Assembly (NCBI GenBank): GCA_951800145.1
Contig: CATOJE010000011.1
Location: 1-61,625, forward strand
DNA: 61,625 bases
Direction: 5' to 3'
Source: an uncultured Lachnospiraceae bacterium
GTDB taxonomy: Bacteria; Bacillota; Clostridia; Lachnospirales; Lachnospiraceae
A model generated the notes under the pieces. It worked only from the letters and a program-made list of their open reading frames with translations, had not been told where the DNA came from and searched no databases. This document shows positions 16,781 to 24,375 of the stretch, piece by piece (the first letter of the stretch is position 1; every line of letters begins with the position of its first letter). The position numbers were made by a program, and so were the translations under genes.

Positions 16781-18337
16781 GTGAAGAAATTAAGAAAAAT
16801 AATCGCTACTGTTTTAGTGTATATAACGGTTAGCGCAGTTACATTAAATATTACTTATACAGCTTATGCTTCTGTCGCTGCTACTGGCGTAATAACTGCT
16901 GGCGGTTATGTTGTTAAAATCCTTTTAGATGCCTGCGGGATATCCCTCTCCCTCTCCTCTCTCACTGCCCTGATTGGGGAGTGGGATACATTACAGGAGT
17001 ATGAGCAGCTGGGCAGTGAGGGGAAGCTGGGGGCCTTTTCCCAGTACCTTTATAATAAAACCCATACAGGAGAAACAGGGGAAGCCATAGAACGGGGGCA
17101 GGCTGCCGAACAGGCCTTAGCGGATGCAATGTCTGCAAGCTGGGGCGCTACTATAGAAAATCTGGATCCACTCCTAAAAGAGCTGAAGGATTATCTTGGT
17201 TACTGCTATGGCTACGGCACGGCAGATAGTGTATACTATGTCCCTTCCGTCCCGGAAAATAAAACCTGGGGTGTGACTGGGTGGTCCAGCAGGGACTTTT
17301 TCCCTCTCCCCACTACTCCTGCTGTCCTGGTGCCTGCGGTGGCGAATGACGCAAGCTTTACCTTGTTTTTAACCTCTTATGTGGCCGGATACACATCAAA
17401 TGACATGAATGTCCAAAACTGGTACTACGAACCTGCGTGTGATGTTTTTGGAGTATACGATGCGGCGGAAAAGAAGCTGGAAACCTATGAGCGCAATGCA
17501 TCGGATAAGACGTATCGGACGTATTATTGTACGGCCTATAGTGCGTATGCTTACGAGGATGGCTCGTTGAAATACAGTGTAACATCCACCGACTGGTGGA
17601 AACGTGCTACTATCTATTGCTCTCCTGCCGATGCCGGCGCTCTCCCCTTCCCCGTTTTTGGCTCCCTGAGCGCTGCTATGGATTATGTGGAGACCGGCGC
17701 AAAAGATAACGTATATGTTCCGGGAACGCTTCCCCTGGAGGCGGAAAATGAAAATAAAGCGCTGCAGAAAGCTGTCATAAAAAGCATTACTGGTACCTTA
17801 ACCATCCCAGCCAGTGCGGATGCGGCACAGAATAAGTTAGCCGGCATATCGGATGCCTATGCAAGTGATACGGCCTTAAAGTCTGCTATCGCCGATGCCG
17901 GGCTTGCCATTGACTGGGGCGCAGAAGACACAGAAACAGGGGATAAAGATAAGACAGATACGGATACGCTGTTAAAACGGATAATCGATACGATGGTTAC
18001 TCTCCCGGATTCGGTTGTGGATGCCGTGGAAGGCCGCCTGGAAACGGACGGGGAGACAGCAAAAGACAAACTGTCCCTTCCGGTGTCGATTATGGATAAG
18101 TTCCCGTTTTGTATCCCGTTTGATGTGATCTACTTAGTAAAGGCCTTAGCAGCGGATCCAGTCGCGCCAAAATTTGACATCCCATTAAAGTTTGATTATG
18201 AGTCCTTCCACTATGACGAAATATTTATCATTGATTTTTCGGACTATGATTCCGTTGTGAGGATATTTCGGATTATGCTGGATGTGCTATTTATCAGCGG
18301 CTTAATCGTAGTCACCAGAAATCTAATCAGGGGGTAA
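16781..18337 (+). CDS. pIII-like tip/adsorption protein A
   Basis: This 518-residue protein (GTG start, AGAGG upstream) has a signal peptide (IATVLVYITVSAVTLNITYTA), a large extracellular region rich in Tyr, Ser and Thr, and a C-terminal membrane helix (MLDVLFISGLIVV) followed by RNLIRG. Location after the coat gene and before pVI- and Zot-like genes is where filamentous phages encode the receptor-binding pIII. It shares the N-terminal ACGI context and the segment LPFPVFGSLSAAMDYVETG with the protein at 19300 (MNLPFKVFSNVNDAKTYVETG), so the two are paralogues. Receptor unknown. Confidence 0.75.
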   Translation: MKKLRKIIATVLVYITVSAVTLNITYTAYASVAATGVITAGGYVVKILLDACGISLSLSSLTALIGEWDTLQEYEQLGSEGKLGAFSQYLYNKTHTGETGEAIERGQAAEQALADAMSASWGATIENLDPLLKELKDYLGYCYGYGTADSVYYVPSVPENKTWGVTGWSSRDFFPLPTTPAVLVPAVANDASFTLFLTSYVAGYTSNDMNVQNWYYEPACDVFGVYDAAEKKLETYERNASDKTYRTYYCTAYSAYAYEDGSLKYSVTSTDWWKRATIYCSPADAGALPFPVFGSLSAAMDYVETGAKDNVYVPGTLPLEAENENKALQKAVIKSITGTLTIPASADAAQNKLAGISDAYASDTALKSAIADAGLAIDWGAEDTETGDKDKTDTDTLLKRIIDTMVTLPDSVVDAVEGRLETDGETAKDKLSLPVSIMDKFPFCIPFDVIYLVKALAADPVAPKFDIPLKFDYESFHYDEIFIIDFSDYDSVVRIFRIMLDVLFISGLIVVTRNLIRG

Positions 18338-18339
18338 CT

Positions 18340-18573
18340 ATGGAAACATTATTAAAAGGCTTCCAGTCCATTTTAAATACAGTTCTCGACCTGCTGCCGG
18401 ATTCCCCATTCCGCCCGTTTATTGATAACTTGGCAAATATTCCATATATCGGATATCTGAACTATTTTATCCCGATAAATGACTTTATTAATATTTTAAC
18501 AGCCTGGGGAATTGCAATTACTTTATTTTATGCCGTCAGCGCCCTGCTCCGGTTTATTCATGCAATCGATTAA
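18340..18573 (+). CDS. pVI-like minor virion protein
   Basis: This 77-residue hydrophobic protein has two membrane segments (IPYIGYLNYFIPINDFI and LTAWGIAITLFYAVSALLRF). It lies between the pIII-like and Zot-like genes, three bases after the former, exactly where gene VI sits between genes III and I in Ff phages. DUF2523-type pVI proteins have this size and layout. Expected role: capping the end of the virion with pIII and helping release. Confidence 0.72.
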   Translation: METLLKGFQSILNTVLDLLPDSPFRPFIDNLANIPYIGYLNYFIPINDFINILTAWGIAITLFYAVSALLRFIHAID

Positions 18574-18587
18574 AGGTGGTGATTATT

Positions 18588-19361
18588 ATGATTGTATTAT
18601 ACAGTGGGACGCCTGGTTCCGGGAAGTCCTTAGACTGTGCCAGGACAATTTATAACTGGTGCCGGCGCGGTGCACCGGTTATCTGCAACTTTCCCGTAAA
18701 TGTGGGAAACATCCGCTTAAGAAGGAAAAAGGATATCCGCTTTGTATCAAACCAGGAGCTTACACCACACTATCTGGTAAGTGTGGCAAAGGAGCATTTT
18801 AGCGGGAAGCGGATAAAAGAAGATTCCATCCTCTTAATCGTGGATGAGGCCCAGCTGATGTTTAATGCCAGGGATTGGAATGCCGCTGGCCGTGACCGAT
18901 GGAATTGGTTTTTTACGATGCATCGGCATTTTGGTTACTTTATCATTCTGTGTGCACAATTCGACCGGATGCTCGATCGACAGGTCAGATGCTTAATCGA
19001 GTATGAGTATATCCACCGTAAAGTAAAAAATATGGGCTGGAGAGGGTATCTCCTCTCCTGCTTAATGCTCTCCCCGTTTAACCTTTTTGTAAAAGTGAAG
19101 GTTTGGTATCCCATGAAAGAGAAGGTAGGCAGCGAGTTTTTTAAAGCGACGCCTAAATACTACCGCATTTATGACACCTTTGAGTTAATCGAGGCACCCG
19201 GTGCGCGGACAGGCGGGGATTCAGGGGCCCCGCCTGGTAGCGCGGCGGGTGGATGGATGACGGGAAAAGAAGAAGGAAAAAGAAAGGAAGAGGTGGGTGA
19301 TGAAGAAATTAATCAGAAAGACGAAAAACCAATTTTCCGGGATGAAGAAAGGGCTTCTTAA
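18588..19361 (+). CDS. Zot/pI-type filamentous phage assembly ATPase
   Basis: This 258-residue protein begins MIVLYSGTPGSGKSLDCART with Walker A GTPGSGKS at residues 7-14 and Walker B ILLIVDEAQ at 81-89, the diagnostic signature of the zonular occludens toxin (Zot) domain shared with phage pI. I chose the ATG at 18588, with AAAGGTGGTG upstream, over GTG 18576. A hydrophobic segment (GYLLSCLMLSPFNLFV, about 151-166) could associate with the membrane, but the long periplasmic tail of Gram-negative Zot is absent, fitting a one-membrane host. It powers extrusion of virion DNA while coat subunits assemble. Confidence 0.92.
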   Translation: MIVLYSGTPGSGKSLDCARTIYNWCRRGAPVICNFPVNVGNIRLRRKKDIRFVSNQELTPHYLVSVAKEHFSGKRIKEDSILLIVDEAQLMFNARDWNAAGRDRWNWFFTMHRHFGYFIILCAQFDRMLDRQVRCLIEYEYIHRKVKNMGWRGYLLSCLMLSPFNLFVKVKVWYPMKEKVGSEFFKATPKYYRIYDTFELIEAPGARTGGDSGAPPGSAAGGWMTGKEEGKRKEEVGDEEINQKDEKPIFRDEERAS

Positions 19362-21009
19362 GGGGACGGCTTGCCTTTTAGCAGCTGCTACTCTTCTGCT
19401 CTCCAGCCCATTTTTTGTCTGGGCAAAAAGTTCATCAAGCTTAACTCCTGGAGAATATGTATTTATGACTATGTTGCAAGCTTGTGGAATATATTCGTAC
19501 GGTGCAAATGGGCAATGGCTTTCTGCATATCGCGGTTATTTAGAATCTACAGGAAATACAGCAATGTTAAATCGGCTGAATAGTTATAATTCTCTCTCTT
19601 GGGGCGATAATGTGGCAGGAATGGCAGAATTATATAATAGTTTAAAGGGCTGGCTTTCCTATTCAAATATATATGGTACTAATGGTACTAATACCAGGTT
19701 TTACACACTGCCTTCAATGCCTTCCCCTGCTCCAGACAAACTTACTGGTTCAGGTCAATATTCAATTCGTGCCGTCCCGTTTTCTGACATTAATTCATTG
19801 CCAGAATCCGGATATGATTATTTATTTTCGGATGTCTATTACCGTATCTGGAATTCTCGTCCTGCTTACATGCGACGTAATTTGTATAAACCGACTGGTG
19901 TAGAATTGTTTGGTATAACTACATCTTTCGATGGATTAGAGGATACGGTGACGGTTAAATATTATAAAAAAGATTCTGCTGCTGAAGAAGGGTATAGTTC
20001 ATTAAACGTCAGAACTATGATAAGTGCTTATTATGTCGATGATGATCAGTTAGCTGGTCAGTTTTCATCCTCTTATACTTCTGATTATATAAAAACTAAT
20101 GTACGGTCGGTTATGAACTTACCTTTTAAAGTATTTAGCAATGTTAATGATGCAAAAACTTATGTAGAAACTGGTGTTGCAAACAATTTATTTTCTAAAG
20201 ATAAGTGTTCTCTTTGGTGGTATGATAGCTACGGTGTTAATTTAGAACTGCAAAAAACAACTGCCATAGAAGTTAATGATATTATGGTGCTTCCGCCTAG
20301 TAATGCGGATGCTTGGGCAGTATATAATAATACAGCCGGAAATATCCGTCTGGACACAATAACAAACCGGTTAAAAGCCTGTGGTCTGGACATCTCTTTT
20401 CAGGCGGATTACACCATAGAACATTATCAAAGAAACTTAGAAAATACCAAATGGGAAAAAACAGATGAAGAAAAGATAACAGGGATTGCCGCAAAGGAAG
20501 CCACCTTTACCGCAAAGGAATACCCTGGATTTATAGTAAATGAAGCCTTAACCGAACCAGCAGACCGGACGATTTTAGGGGATGGAAGTTTGATTGTCAA
20601 GCTGTATTATAACCGGAAACGTCTTGATTATAAAGTAGAACATTACATACAGAATTTATCCGGAAATGGCTGGAAGAAAGCCGATGAAGAAACCTTATCA
20701 GGAGTATATGGCGCGGATGCGTCATATACTCCACGCTCTTACCAGGGACATAAATATAAAAGCGACTTAACGGAACCGGAAGATCCAACGATCCCGGCAG
20801 ATAATAATTTAACAATAAAGTTATACTATCCGATGTTAACCCCGTTAGAAAACAGTGTAGTGTCGTTAGGTGATTCTATGGGGAAAATATTCCATGTGTC
20901 GAAAGACACATTAAAAGGTATCATTTTTATAGTCATACCGATTATTGTATCCATTTTAGCTATATTTTGGCTGATCCGTTATATTAAAAAGCTTACAAAT
21001 AAAGCCTGA
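19300..21009 (+). CDS. pIII-like tip protein B with two MucBP/InlB-B-type repeats
   Basis: This 569-residue protein starts at ATG 19300 (AGGAAGAGG upstream) and overlaps zot by 62 bp. It has a signal peptide (LLKGTACLLAAATLLLSSPFFVWA), an N-terminal region homologous to the protein at 16781, and two adjacent beta-grasp-like repeats beginning YTIEHYQRNL and YKVEHYIQNL (DNA about 20410-20835). It ends with a membrane helix (IIFIVIPIIVSILAIFWLI) and a basic tail. VEHY-type repeats occur in gut Lachnospiraceae surface proteins and resemble MucBP/InlB-B domains linked to mucus or glycoprotein binding. Base composition is clearly richer in A+T than its paralogue, suggesting separate acquisition. 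Confidence 0.75.
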   Translation: MKKLIRKTKNQFSGMKKGLLKGTACLLAAATLLLSSPFFVWAKSSSSLTPGEYVFMTMLQACGIYSYGANGQWLSAYRGYLESTGNTAMLNRLNSYNSLSWGDNVAGMAELYNSLKGWLSYSNIYGTNGTNTRFYTLPSMPSPAPDKLTGSGQYSIRAVPFSDINSLPESGYDYLFSDVYYRIWNSRPAYMRRNLYKPTGVELFGITTSFDGLEDTVTVKYYKKDSAAEEGYSSLNVRTMISAYYVDDDQLAGQFSSSYTSDYIKTNVRSVMNLPFKVFSNVNDAKTYVETGVANNLFSKDKCSLWWYDSYGVNLELQKTTAIEVNDIMVLPPSNADAWAVYNNTAGNIRLDTITNRLKACGLDISFQADYTIEHYQRNLENTKWEKTDEEKITGIAAKEATFTAKEYPGFIVNEALTEPADRTILGDGSLIVKLYYNRKRLDYKVEHYIQNLSGNGWKKADEETLSGVYGADASYTPRSYQGHKYKSDLTEPEDPTIPADNNLTIKLYYPMLTPLENSVVSLGDSMGKIFHVSKDTLKGIIFIVIPIIVSILAIFWLIRYIKKLTNKA

Positions 21010-21025
21010 AGAAAGGAGTAAAAAA

Positions 21026-21313
21026 ATGTACGAAAACGAAAAAGAAGTAAGTAAGATTCAGGAAACAATAAAAGAAATATCACCGGATTTAGTGATTACC
21101 ACTCATGGCTTAGATGGCAATCGTATCATTTTAGTTGGTGTCATGATCCCACTTAAAGGCGGCGCAGACAAGATAAGTGCCTTAAAGGAGCTTGGCTGGG
21201 AGTGCACCTGGAGGGAGCGGATTTATAATGCCAGTCATTCGGCTTTTATCATCGTGCAAAACATGGTTTACCGCTTAGGATGTCCGGGAGGCGATAAAAG
21301 TGTGGTGGCATAA
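21026..21313 (+). CDS. Phage protein of unknown function
   Basis: This 95-residue soluble protein begins MYENEKEVSKIQETIKEISP, with AAAGGAG before the ATG. It contains no membrane segment or motif I recognise. It is the first of three small genes that close the structural operon, and the next gene overlaps its end by 14 bp. Confidence 0.65.
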   Translation: MYENEKEVSKIQETIKEISPDLVITTHGLDGNRIILVGVMIPLKGGADKISALKELGWECTWRERIYNASHSAFIIVQNMVYRLGCPGGDKSVVA

Positions 21314-21599
21314 TATCATAAAAAACAAACAGGATAAGCCAGACATACCTGGTTTTTATCTGCTCTGTTATAAAGATAACTCATATGGTATTTGCTATTA
21401 TTCTGCAGATACGGGCATATTTTTAACGGATAAAGGCCGGGGTAATATTGTTTCCTGGACGGACCAATTCATGATGCCGGATGAGTTGTGTAGGACCTGT
21501 GATAAAGCGAGTTGGGATGAGCTTTTTAGCGAAATGGTGTATATCTGTGACAGGGGCACTTGCAGCCAAAAAGAAGAAAAGGAAAAATTGGAGGTATGA
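21300..21599 (+). CDS. Phage protein of unknown function
   Basis: This 99-residue protein with GTG start (GGAGG eight bases upstream) is rich in Tyr, Trp and Cys (GFYLLCYKDNSYGICYYSAD; CRTCDKASW). The layout resembles small beta-rich DUF551-like proteins, but I cannot assign a family. It overlaps the preceding gene and is followed after three bases by another small gene, so it is translationally linked to both. Confidence 0.65.
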   Translation: MWWHNIIKNKQDKPDIPGFYLLCYKDNSYGICYYSADTGIFLTDKGRGNIVSWTDQFMMPDELCRTCDKASWDELFSEMVYICDRGTCSQKEEKEKLEV

Positions 21600-21602
21600 C
21601 TG

Positions 21603-21824
21603 ATGGAATGCCAGAATATAAAATGCCGTTATTACCGCGCTCCTGCAAAGCGGGAGTTATGGGAAATTAATTGCGGGGTTAAGAAAAAGCTTAGCGGCTG
21701 CTCCTTTTCTTATTGTAAACAAAAGGTAAACGGCAAAGAGTCCAGGAATAATCGGGAGGTTTTACATGGGCTTTTATTAGACTTTATGGTTTATTGTTGT
21801 ATAATTATCTATTTTTACTGGTGA
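21603..21824 (+). CDS. Small Cys-rich protein with C-terminal membrane helix
   Basis: This 73-residue protein starts MECQNIKCRYYRAPAKRELW and has six cysteines in the first two thirds in a CxxxxC plus C-x(3)-C-like arrangement that could bind metal. It ends in LLLDFMVYCCIIIYFYW, a probable membrane segment. GGAGG lies eight bases upstream of the ATG. Function unknown; last gene before the duplicated hairpin segment at 21827. Confidence 0.6.
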   Translation: MECQNIKCRYYRAPAKRELWEINCGVKKKLSGCSFSYCKQKVNGKESRNNREVLHGLLLDFMVYCCIIIYFYW

Positions 21825-21826
21825 TT

Positions 21827-21887
21827 CCCCCGCTTTTAACCAGTCCGTTTAGGGCTGCGAGGGGATACTTAAGGGGGCACCCTTAAG
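21827..21887. repeat. Copy 1 of a duplicated hairpin segment
   Basis: This 61-bp stretch, beginning CCCCCGCTTTTAACCAGTCC, is repeated at 26449-26510 with only three substitutions and one indel. Its right half folds as CTTAAGGG-GGCA-CCCTTAAG. The copies bracket the regulatory/pV module. The gap from 21888 to 22080 also holds an inverted pair ATTATCAG (21988-21995) and CTGATAAT (22045-22052), with no gene. Confidence 0.85.
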
Positions 21888-22080
21888 AATAGTCCAGGGC
21901 TTTAATTCCGGGATTTTGCTGGCTTTGGGGTAAAATTGTTGTACAATTTATCCTGCAGAAGGCTGGATGCGTAGTACTGAAGCAATCATTATCAGAATTA
22001 TTTAAAACATACCAACAATACTAAGTGACCGCGGCAAGAATTATCTGATAATTTAAACCGTGAGAAATCATGAAGGAATA

Positions 22081-22114
22081 ATATAGTGGACATATCTGCA
22101 AAGTATGATATACT
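22081..22114 (+). promoter_or_regulatory. Promoter and operator of the first RHH gene
   Basis: The sequence ATATAGTGGACATAT (22081-22095) is repeated with one change at 22320-22334 in the next promoter. A plausible -35 TGGACA (22087-22092) and -10 TATACT (22109-22114) with 16-bp spacing lie over it. Shared operators at both ends of a ribbon-helix-helix gene imply autoregulation. Confidence 0.6.
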
Positions 22115-22134
22115 GGAATAAAGGAGGGATCCAT

Positions 22135-22317
22135 ATGTCATACACAGAAGCGCAGAAAAAAGCCAGTATAAAATACATGTCTGAAAAAACAGATGATATC
22201 CGTTTGCGTGTGCCTAAGGGATTAAAGGATAAGTATCGGAAGGAGGCAGAAAAAAGGGGAATGAGTATGACACAGTTTATTATTAATTGTGTCACAAAAG
22301 AAATAAATGACACTTGA
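22135..22317 (+). CDS. Ribbon-helix-helix (Arc/MetJ-type) repressor
   Basis: This 60-residue protein begins MSYTEAQKKASIKYMSEKTD, then shows the basic beta strand DIRLRVPKGLKDKYRKEAEK and GMSMTQFIINCVTKEI, the strand-helix-helix pattern of the RHH fold. AAAGGAGG precedes ATG 22135. The same 15-bp operator-like sequence lies upstream of its own start and across the strong promoter right after its stop, so it likely represses itself and the following gene. Confidence 0.82.
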   Translation: MSYTEAQKKASIKYMSEKTDDIRLRVPKGLKDKYRKEAEKRGMSMTQFIINCVTKEINDT

Positions 22318-22342
22318 CTATATAGCGGACATATATTATAAT
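22314..22342 (+). promoter_or_regulatory. Near-consensus promoter with embedded operator
   Basis: TTGACT (22314-22319) and TATAAT (22337-22342) are 17 bp apart. The operator ATATAGCGGACATAT (22320-22334) fills the spacer, so bound RHH protein would block the polymerase. Confidence 0.8.
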
Positions 22343-22395
22343 AATAGTATCAGATGCGGCAAGTAAATCTGATGAGCAGGAAGGAGTTAAAAGCT

Positions 22396-22563
22396 ATGAT
22401 GGAGGTTATGGAAGATATGGCAATCAGTGAAAAAGAATTGAAGCTGCTTTTGAATTTTGTAAAAGACAATTTGCAGGAAGCACGCGACACAAAAGATGAA
22501 GAAAACCGTAATAAACGGATTGACCGGACATTGGAGCATATCCAGCAGTATCTGGAGGATTAA
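22396..22563 (+). CDS. Small helical phage protein
   Basis: This 55-residue, highly charged, helical protein starts MMEVMEDMAISEKELKLLLN. GGAAGGAG lies nine bases before ATG 22396. It is driven by the strong RHH-controlled promoter and ended by a bidirectional terminator, so it is expressed as a single-gene unit. Function unknown; an anti-repressor or replication control role would fit the position but is speculation. Confidence 0.6.
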   Translation: MMEVMEDMAISEKELKLLLNFVKDNLQEARDTKDEENRNKRIDRTLEHIQQYLED

Positions 22564-22566
22564 AAA

Positions 22567-22595
22567 AAAGACGGGCTTGCCACCGTCTTTTTTAT
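22567..22595. terminator. Bidirectional terminator
   Basis: AAAAAAGACGG pairs with CCGTCTTTTTT around GCTTGCCA. A and T runs on the two sides let it stop the plus-strand gene at 22396 and the converging minus-strand genes. Confidence 0.85.
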
Positions 22596-22603
22596 TGATT
22601 ATT

Positions 22604-22927
22604 TTAGGATATTTTTTGTAGCTTTTCGCTGTGTTCTGCTACTACTTTTTGTACAATATTCATGTTCATTTCGAGGGCCTCTAAATTTCCTACCCCATCA
22701 GCATATCTTTTGTAGGTGGATGTATAGCAAGCTTCTATGTTTTGGAGTCTTGGTAATACGTCATTTTCTAATATAATACTGGTTTGCTGTTGTTTTAGTT
22801 TTACTTCCCGGATTTCTTGTTTTACTTCTCTTAATTCCTGCCCCATGTTTTCCATACCTTTTTTTAAAGGTTCAATTTGTGTTTTTAAAAGATTAGACAT
22901 TGCAAGTAACAATTCGTTGTCTGTCAT
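22604..22927 (-). CDS. Coiled-coil phage protein, copy 2
   Basis: This 107-residue protein begins MTDNELLLAMSNLLKTQIEP and is dominated by heptad-like Glu/Lys/Leu repeats (GQELREVKQEIREVKLKQQQ), ending VQKVVAEHSEKLQKIS. I chose ATG 22927 because GGAGG lies 11 bases before it. It is a tandem paralogue of the gene at 22979: the start, the end and the surrounding DNA are near-identical. No membrane segment. Function unknown; a coiled coil suggests oligomeric binding. Confidence 0.7.
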   Translation of the reverse strand: MTDNELLLAMSNLLKTQIEPLKKGMENMGQELREVKQEIREVKLKQQQTSIILENDVLPRLQNIEACYTSTYKRYADGVGNLEALEMNMNIVQKVVAEHSEKLQKIS

Positions 22928-22978
22928 ATGTGTAGCTTCCTCCATTTGATAATATTATGCAGATAATCCGTTTTTGAC

Positions 22979-23248
22979 TTAAGATATTTTTTGTAGCTTT
23001 TCGCTGTGCTCTGCTACTACTTTGTTTAGTATGTCCAGATTATTTTTGATGTCTTGTATTTCTGGAGTTGTTCTTTCATATCGTTTTGCGGCCGGTATGT
23101 AGTTTTCAGCTAATAGCTGTATTTTAGGTTCAATTTCGTTTTCGATGTAGATCCGGAAATCATTTAGGTCGTTCTGTACGGTTCTTATCTGTTCTTTGAG
23201 CGGTTGTAATTCATTTCTTAATGCTAGCAACAGTTCATTTTCTGTCAT
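22979..23248 (-). CDS. Coiled-coil phage protein, copy 1
   Basis: This 89-residue protein starts MTENELLLALRNELQPLKEQ and ends LNKVVAEHSEKLQKIS, matching the neighbouring copy at both ends but with a diverged middle (YIPAAKRYERTTPEIQDI versus YTSTYKRYADGVGNLEAL). GGAGGGGGG precedes ATG 23248. Upstream on the same strand is the NERD gene, so all three are probably transcribed together from the repressor region near 24.2 kb. Confidence 0.7.
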   Translation of the reverse strand: MTENELLLALRNELQPLKEQIRTVQNDLNDFRIYIENEIEPKIQLLAENYIPAAKRYERTTPEIQDIKNNLDILNKVVAEHSEKLQKIS

Positions 23249-23306
23249 ATGTGTAGCCCCCCTCCATAATTTTGTCCTTAATAATATCACACAGATATCC
23301 CTGCTG

Positions 23307-23939
23307 TCAATCTTGTCTTTGCTTCTTTTTTACCTGTTTTACATGCTCGCGCATAGCCTGTTTTGTATATATATTTAAGGCGTTGATTTTGTTTACAATG
23401 GTATCCACTTGTTCGGCGCTGAATTTTTGATCCTGGTAACTTTTAATTGTTTTGTTTAGAGAGCTATTATTAACTACAGGAGTTTTACAGCTTACTTTTA
23501 ATTTTGCTCCTTGTGCAAAAACGATAAGGGATATAATATTATCTTTTTTTAGTTCAAGTGCTTTTTCCAGTGCTTTGATATGTCCATAGTTTTGCCGGAT
23601 TGGATTTTGAAATTTGTACTTTTTCTTTCCCATATATTTTGTCCATTGCTGAGCAAATTCGCTTCCAGTAATTAGACCTTTATAATTTTTGGTTTCGATT
23701 GAAAAAATCCCATAATTAGATATAACAATGTGATCAATTTGTGCAGTTTCATTATCTCCTTTTTTAATCAAAACATTATTTATGACCCGGTATTGTTCTT
23801 TTGGCAGGCTGTCTAAAATCTTTGCTACTCGCTTTTCTCCCCAGTATCCTTTTATTTGTGGCGCATATATATCGCATAATTGGTCAGCAATATAAAGGAT
23901 AATTAGGCAGATTACAATTACTGTCATAAATGTTGTCAT
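23307..23939 (-). CDS. Membrane-anchored NERD-domain protein
   Basis: This 210-residue protein has an N-terminal membrane helix (FMTVIVICLIILYIADQL) and a NERD (nuclease-related) domain: KGYWGEKRVAKIL, then QIDHIVISNYGIFSIETKNY with the Asp and Glu-x-Lys catalytic pattern of the PD-(D/E)XK fold. It ends in a basic tail (KQVKKKQRQD). NERD proteins are predicted nucleases found on many mobile elements; roles are mostly undefined. Anchored at the membrane in a prophage, it could act on incoming DNA (superinfection exclusion), but this is inference. Confidence 0.82.
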   Translation of the reverse strand: MTTFMTVIVICLIILYIADQLCDIYAPQIKGYWGEKRVAKILDSLPKEQYRVINNVLIKKGDNETAQIDHIVISNYGIFSIETKNYKGLITGSEFAQQWTKYMGKKKYKFQNPIRQNYGHIKALEKALELKKDNIISLIVFAQGAKLKVSCKTPVVNNSSLNKTIKSYQDQKFSAEQVDTIVNKINALNIYTKQAMREHVKQVKKKQRQD

Positions 23940-23966
23940 AATAAGTCCTCCTCTTTTGTAAAATGA

Positions 23967-24188
23967 TTATTTTATTCCTCGCGACTCGGCGCGAGCCCCC
24001 CCTGCCATATCAGTGTTGATTAAATGGTTAACATAACTGTTGAGACTTTTGAAGCCTTTACTTTTCCAGTGCTCTTCTATTACTGCTTTTTGGCCTTTTG
24101 GGAAATTGATACTTACCCTGTCGTAAGATTCTTTGTTGAATTTATTGTTATATTTTACTTTATCATATGACATAATTCTTTTATACAC
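23967..24188 (-). CDS. Ribbon-helix-helix repressor of the replication/regulatory region
   Basis: This protein of up to 73 residues (GTG 24188, or 68 residues from ATG 24173) contains YDRVSINFPKGQKAVIEEHW then GFKSLNSYVNHLI, an RHH/CopG-type strand-helix-helix. The start is uncertain: AGGAGG lies 19 bases before the GTG. Directly upstream are three near-identical palindromes, and the first overlaps the start, which is classic autoregulation. It probably controls both its own minus-strand operon and the rightward replication genes. Confidence 0.75.
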   Translation of the reverse strand: MYKRIMSYDKVKYNNKFNKESYDRVSINFPKGQKAVIEEHWKSKGFKSLNSYVNHLINTDMAGGARAESRGIK

Positions 24189-24259
24189 ATTGTGTAATGT
24201 GTATAATCCTCCTTTCTAAACATTGTGTAATGTGCCGATAGTAAAACATTGCGCAATGT
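24181..24259. promoter_or_regulatory. Three palindromic operators
   Basis: ACATTGTGTAATGT occurs at 24187-24200 (there extended to 11-bp perfect arms, 24181-24206) and at 24220-24233. The perfect palindrome ACATTGCGCAATGT lies at 24246-24259. Centres are 33 and 26 bp apart. They sit between the divergent RHH gene and the hairpin region, and the minus-strand AGGAGG lies between the first two. Confidence 0.85.
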
Positions 24260-24270
24260 GTTACAATAGA

Positions 24271-24319
24271 GGTATCTTAATAAAGGATACCCTCCCGGGA
24301 AGTTCTTTCCCTGGTATCC
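24271..24319. other. Mutually exclusive hairpins
   Basis: GGATACC (24285-24291) can pair with GGTATCC (24313-24319), with an inner GGGAA/TTCCC stem. The same GATACC can alternatively pair with GGTATC at 24271-24276. Two competing folds suggest a switch or a virion-strand structural signal. Confidence 0.65.
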
Positions 24320-24331
24320 CGTGCCCAAACA

Positions 24332-24360
24332 GTTGTTGTCGGTGCATCGGTAACCGTCAT
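24332..24360. repeat. Direct repeat flanking the large hairpin, copy 1
   Basis: This 29-bp repeat (centre GGTGCATCGGTAACC) recurs at 24459-24487 with two mismatches. The two copies bracket the hairpin at 24376-24429. Confidence 0.8.
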
Positions 24361-24375
24361 TAGTGCAATATAAAC

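Noticed and set aside
16781-21009. Two tip-like proteins as host surface adhesins captured by chance
   Set aside because: Their tight spacing with pVI-like and Zot genes and their mutual similarity fit phage morphogenesis better.
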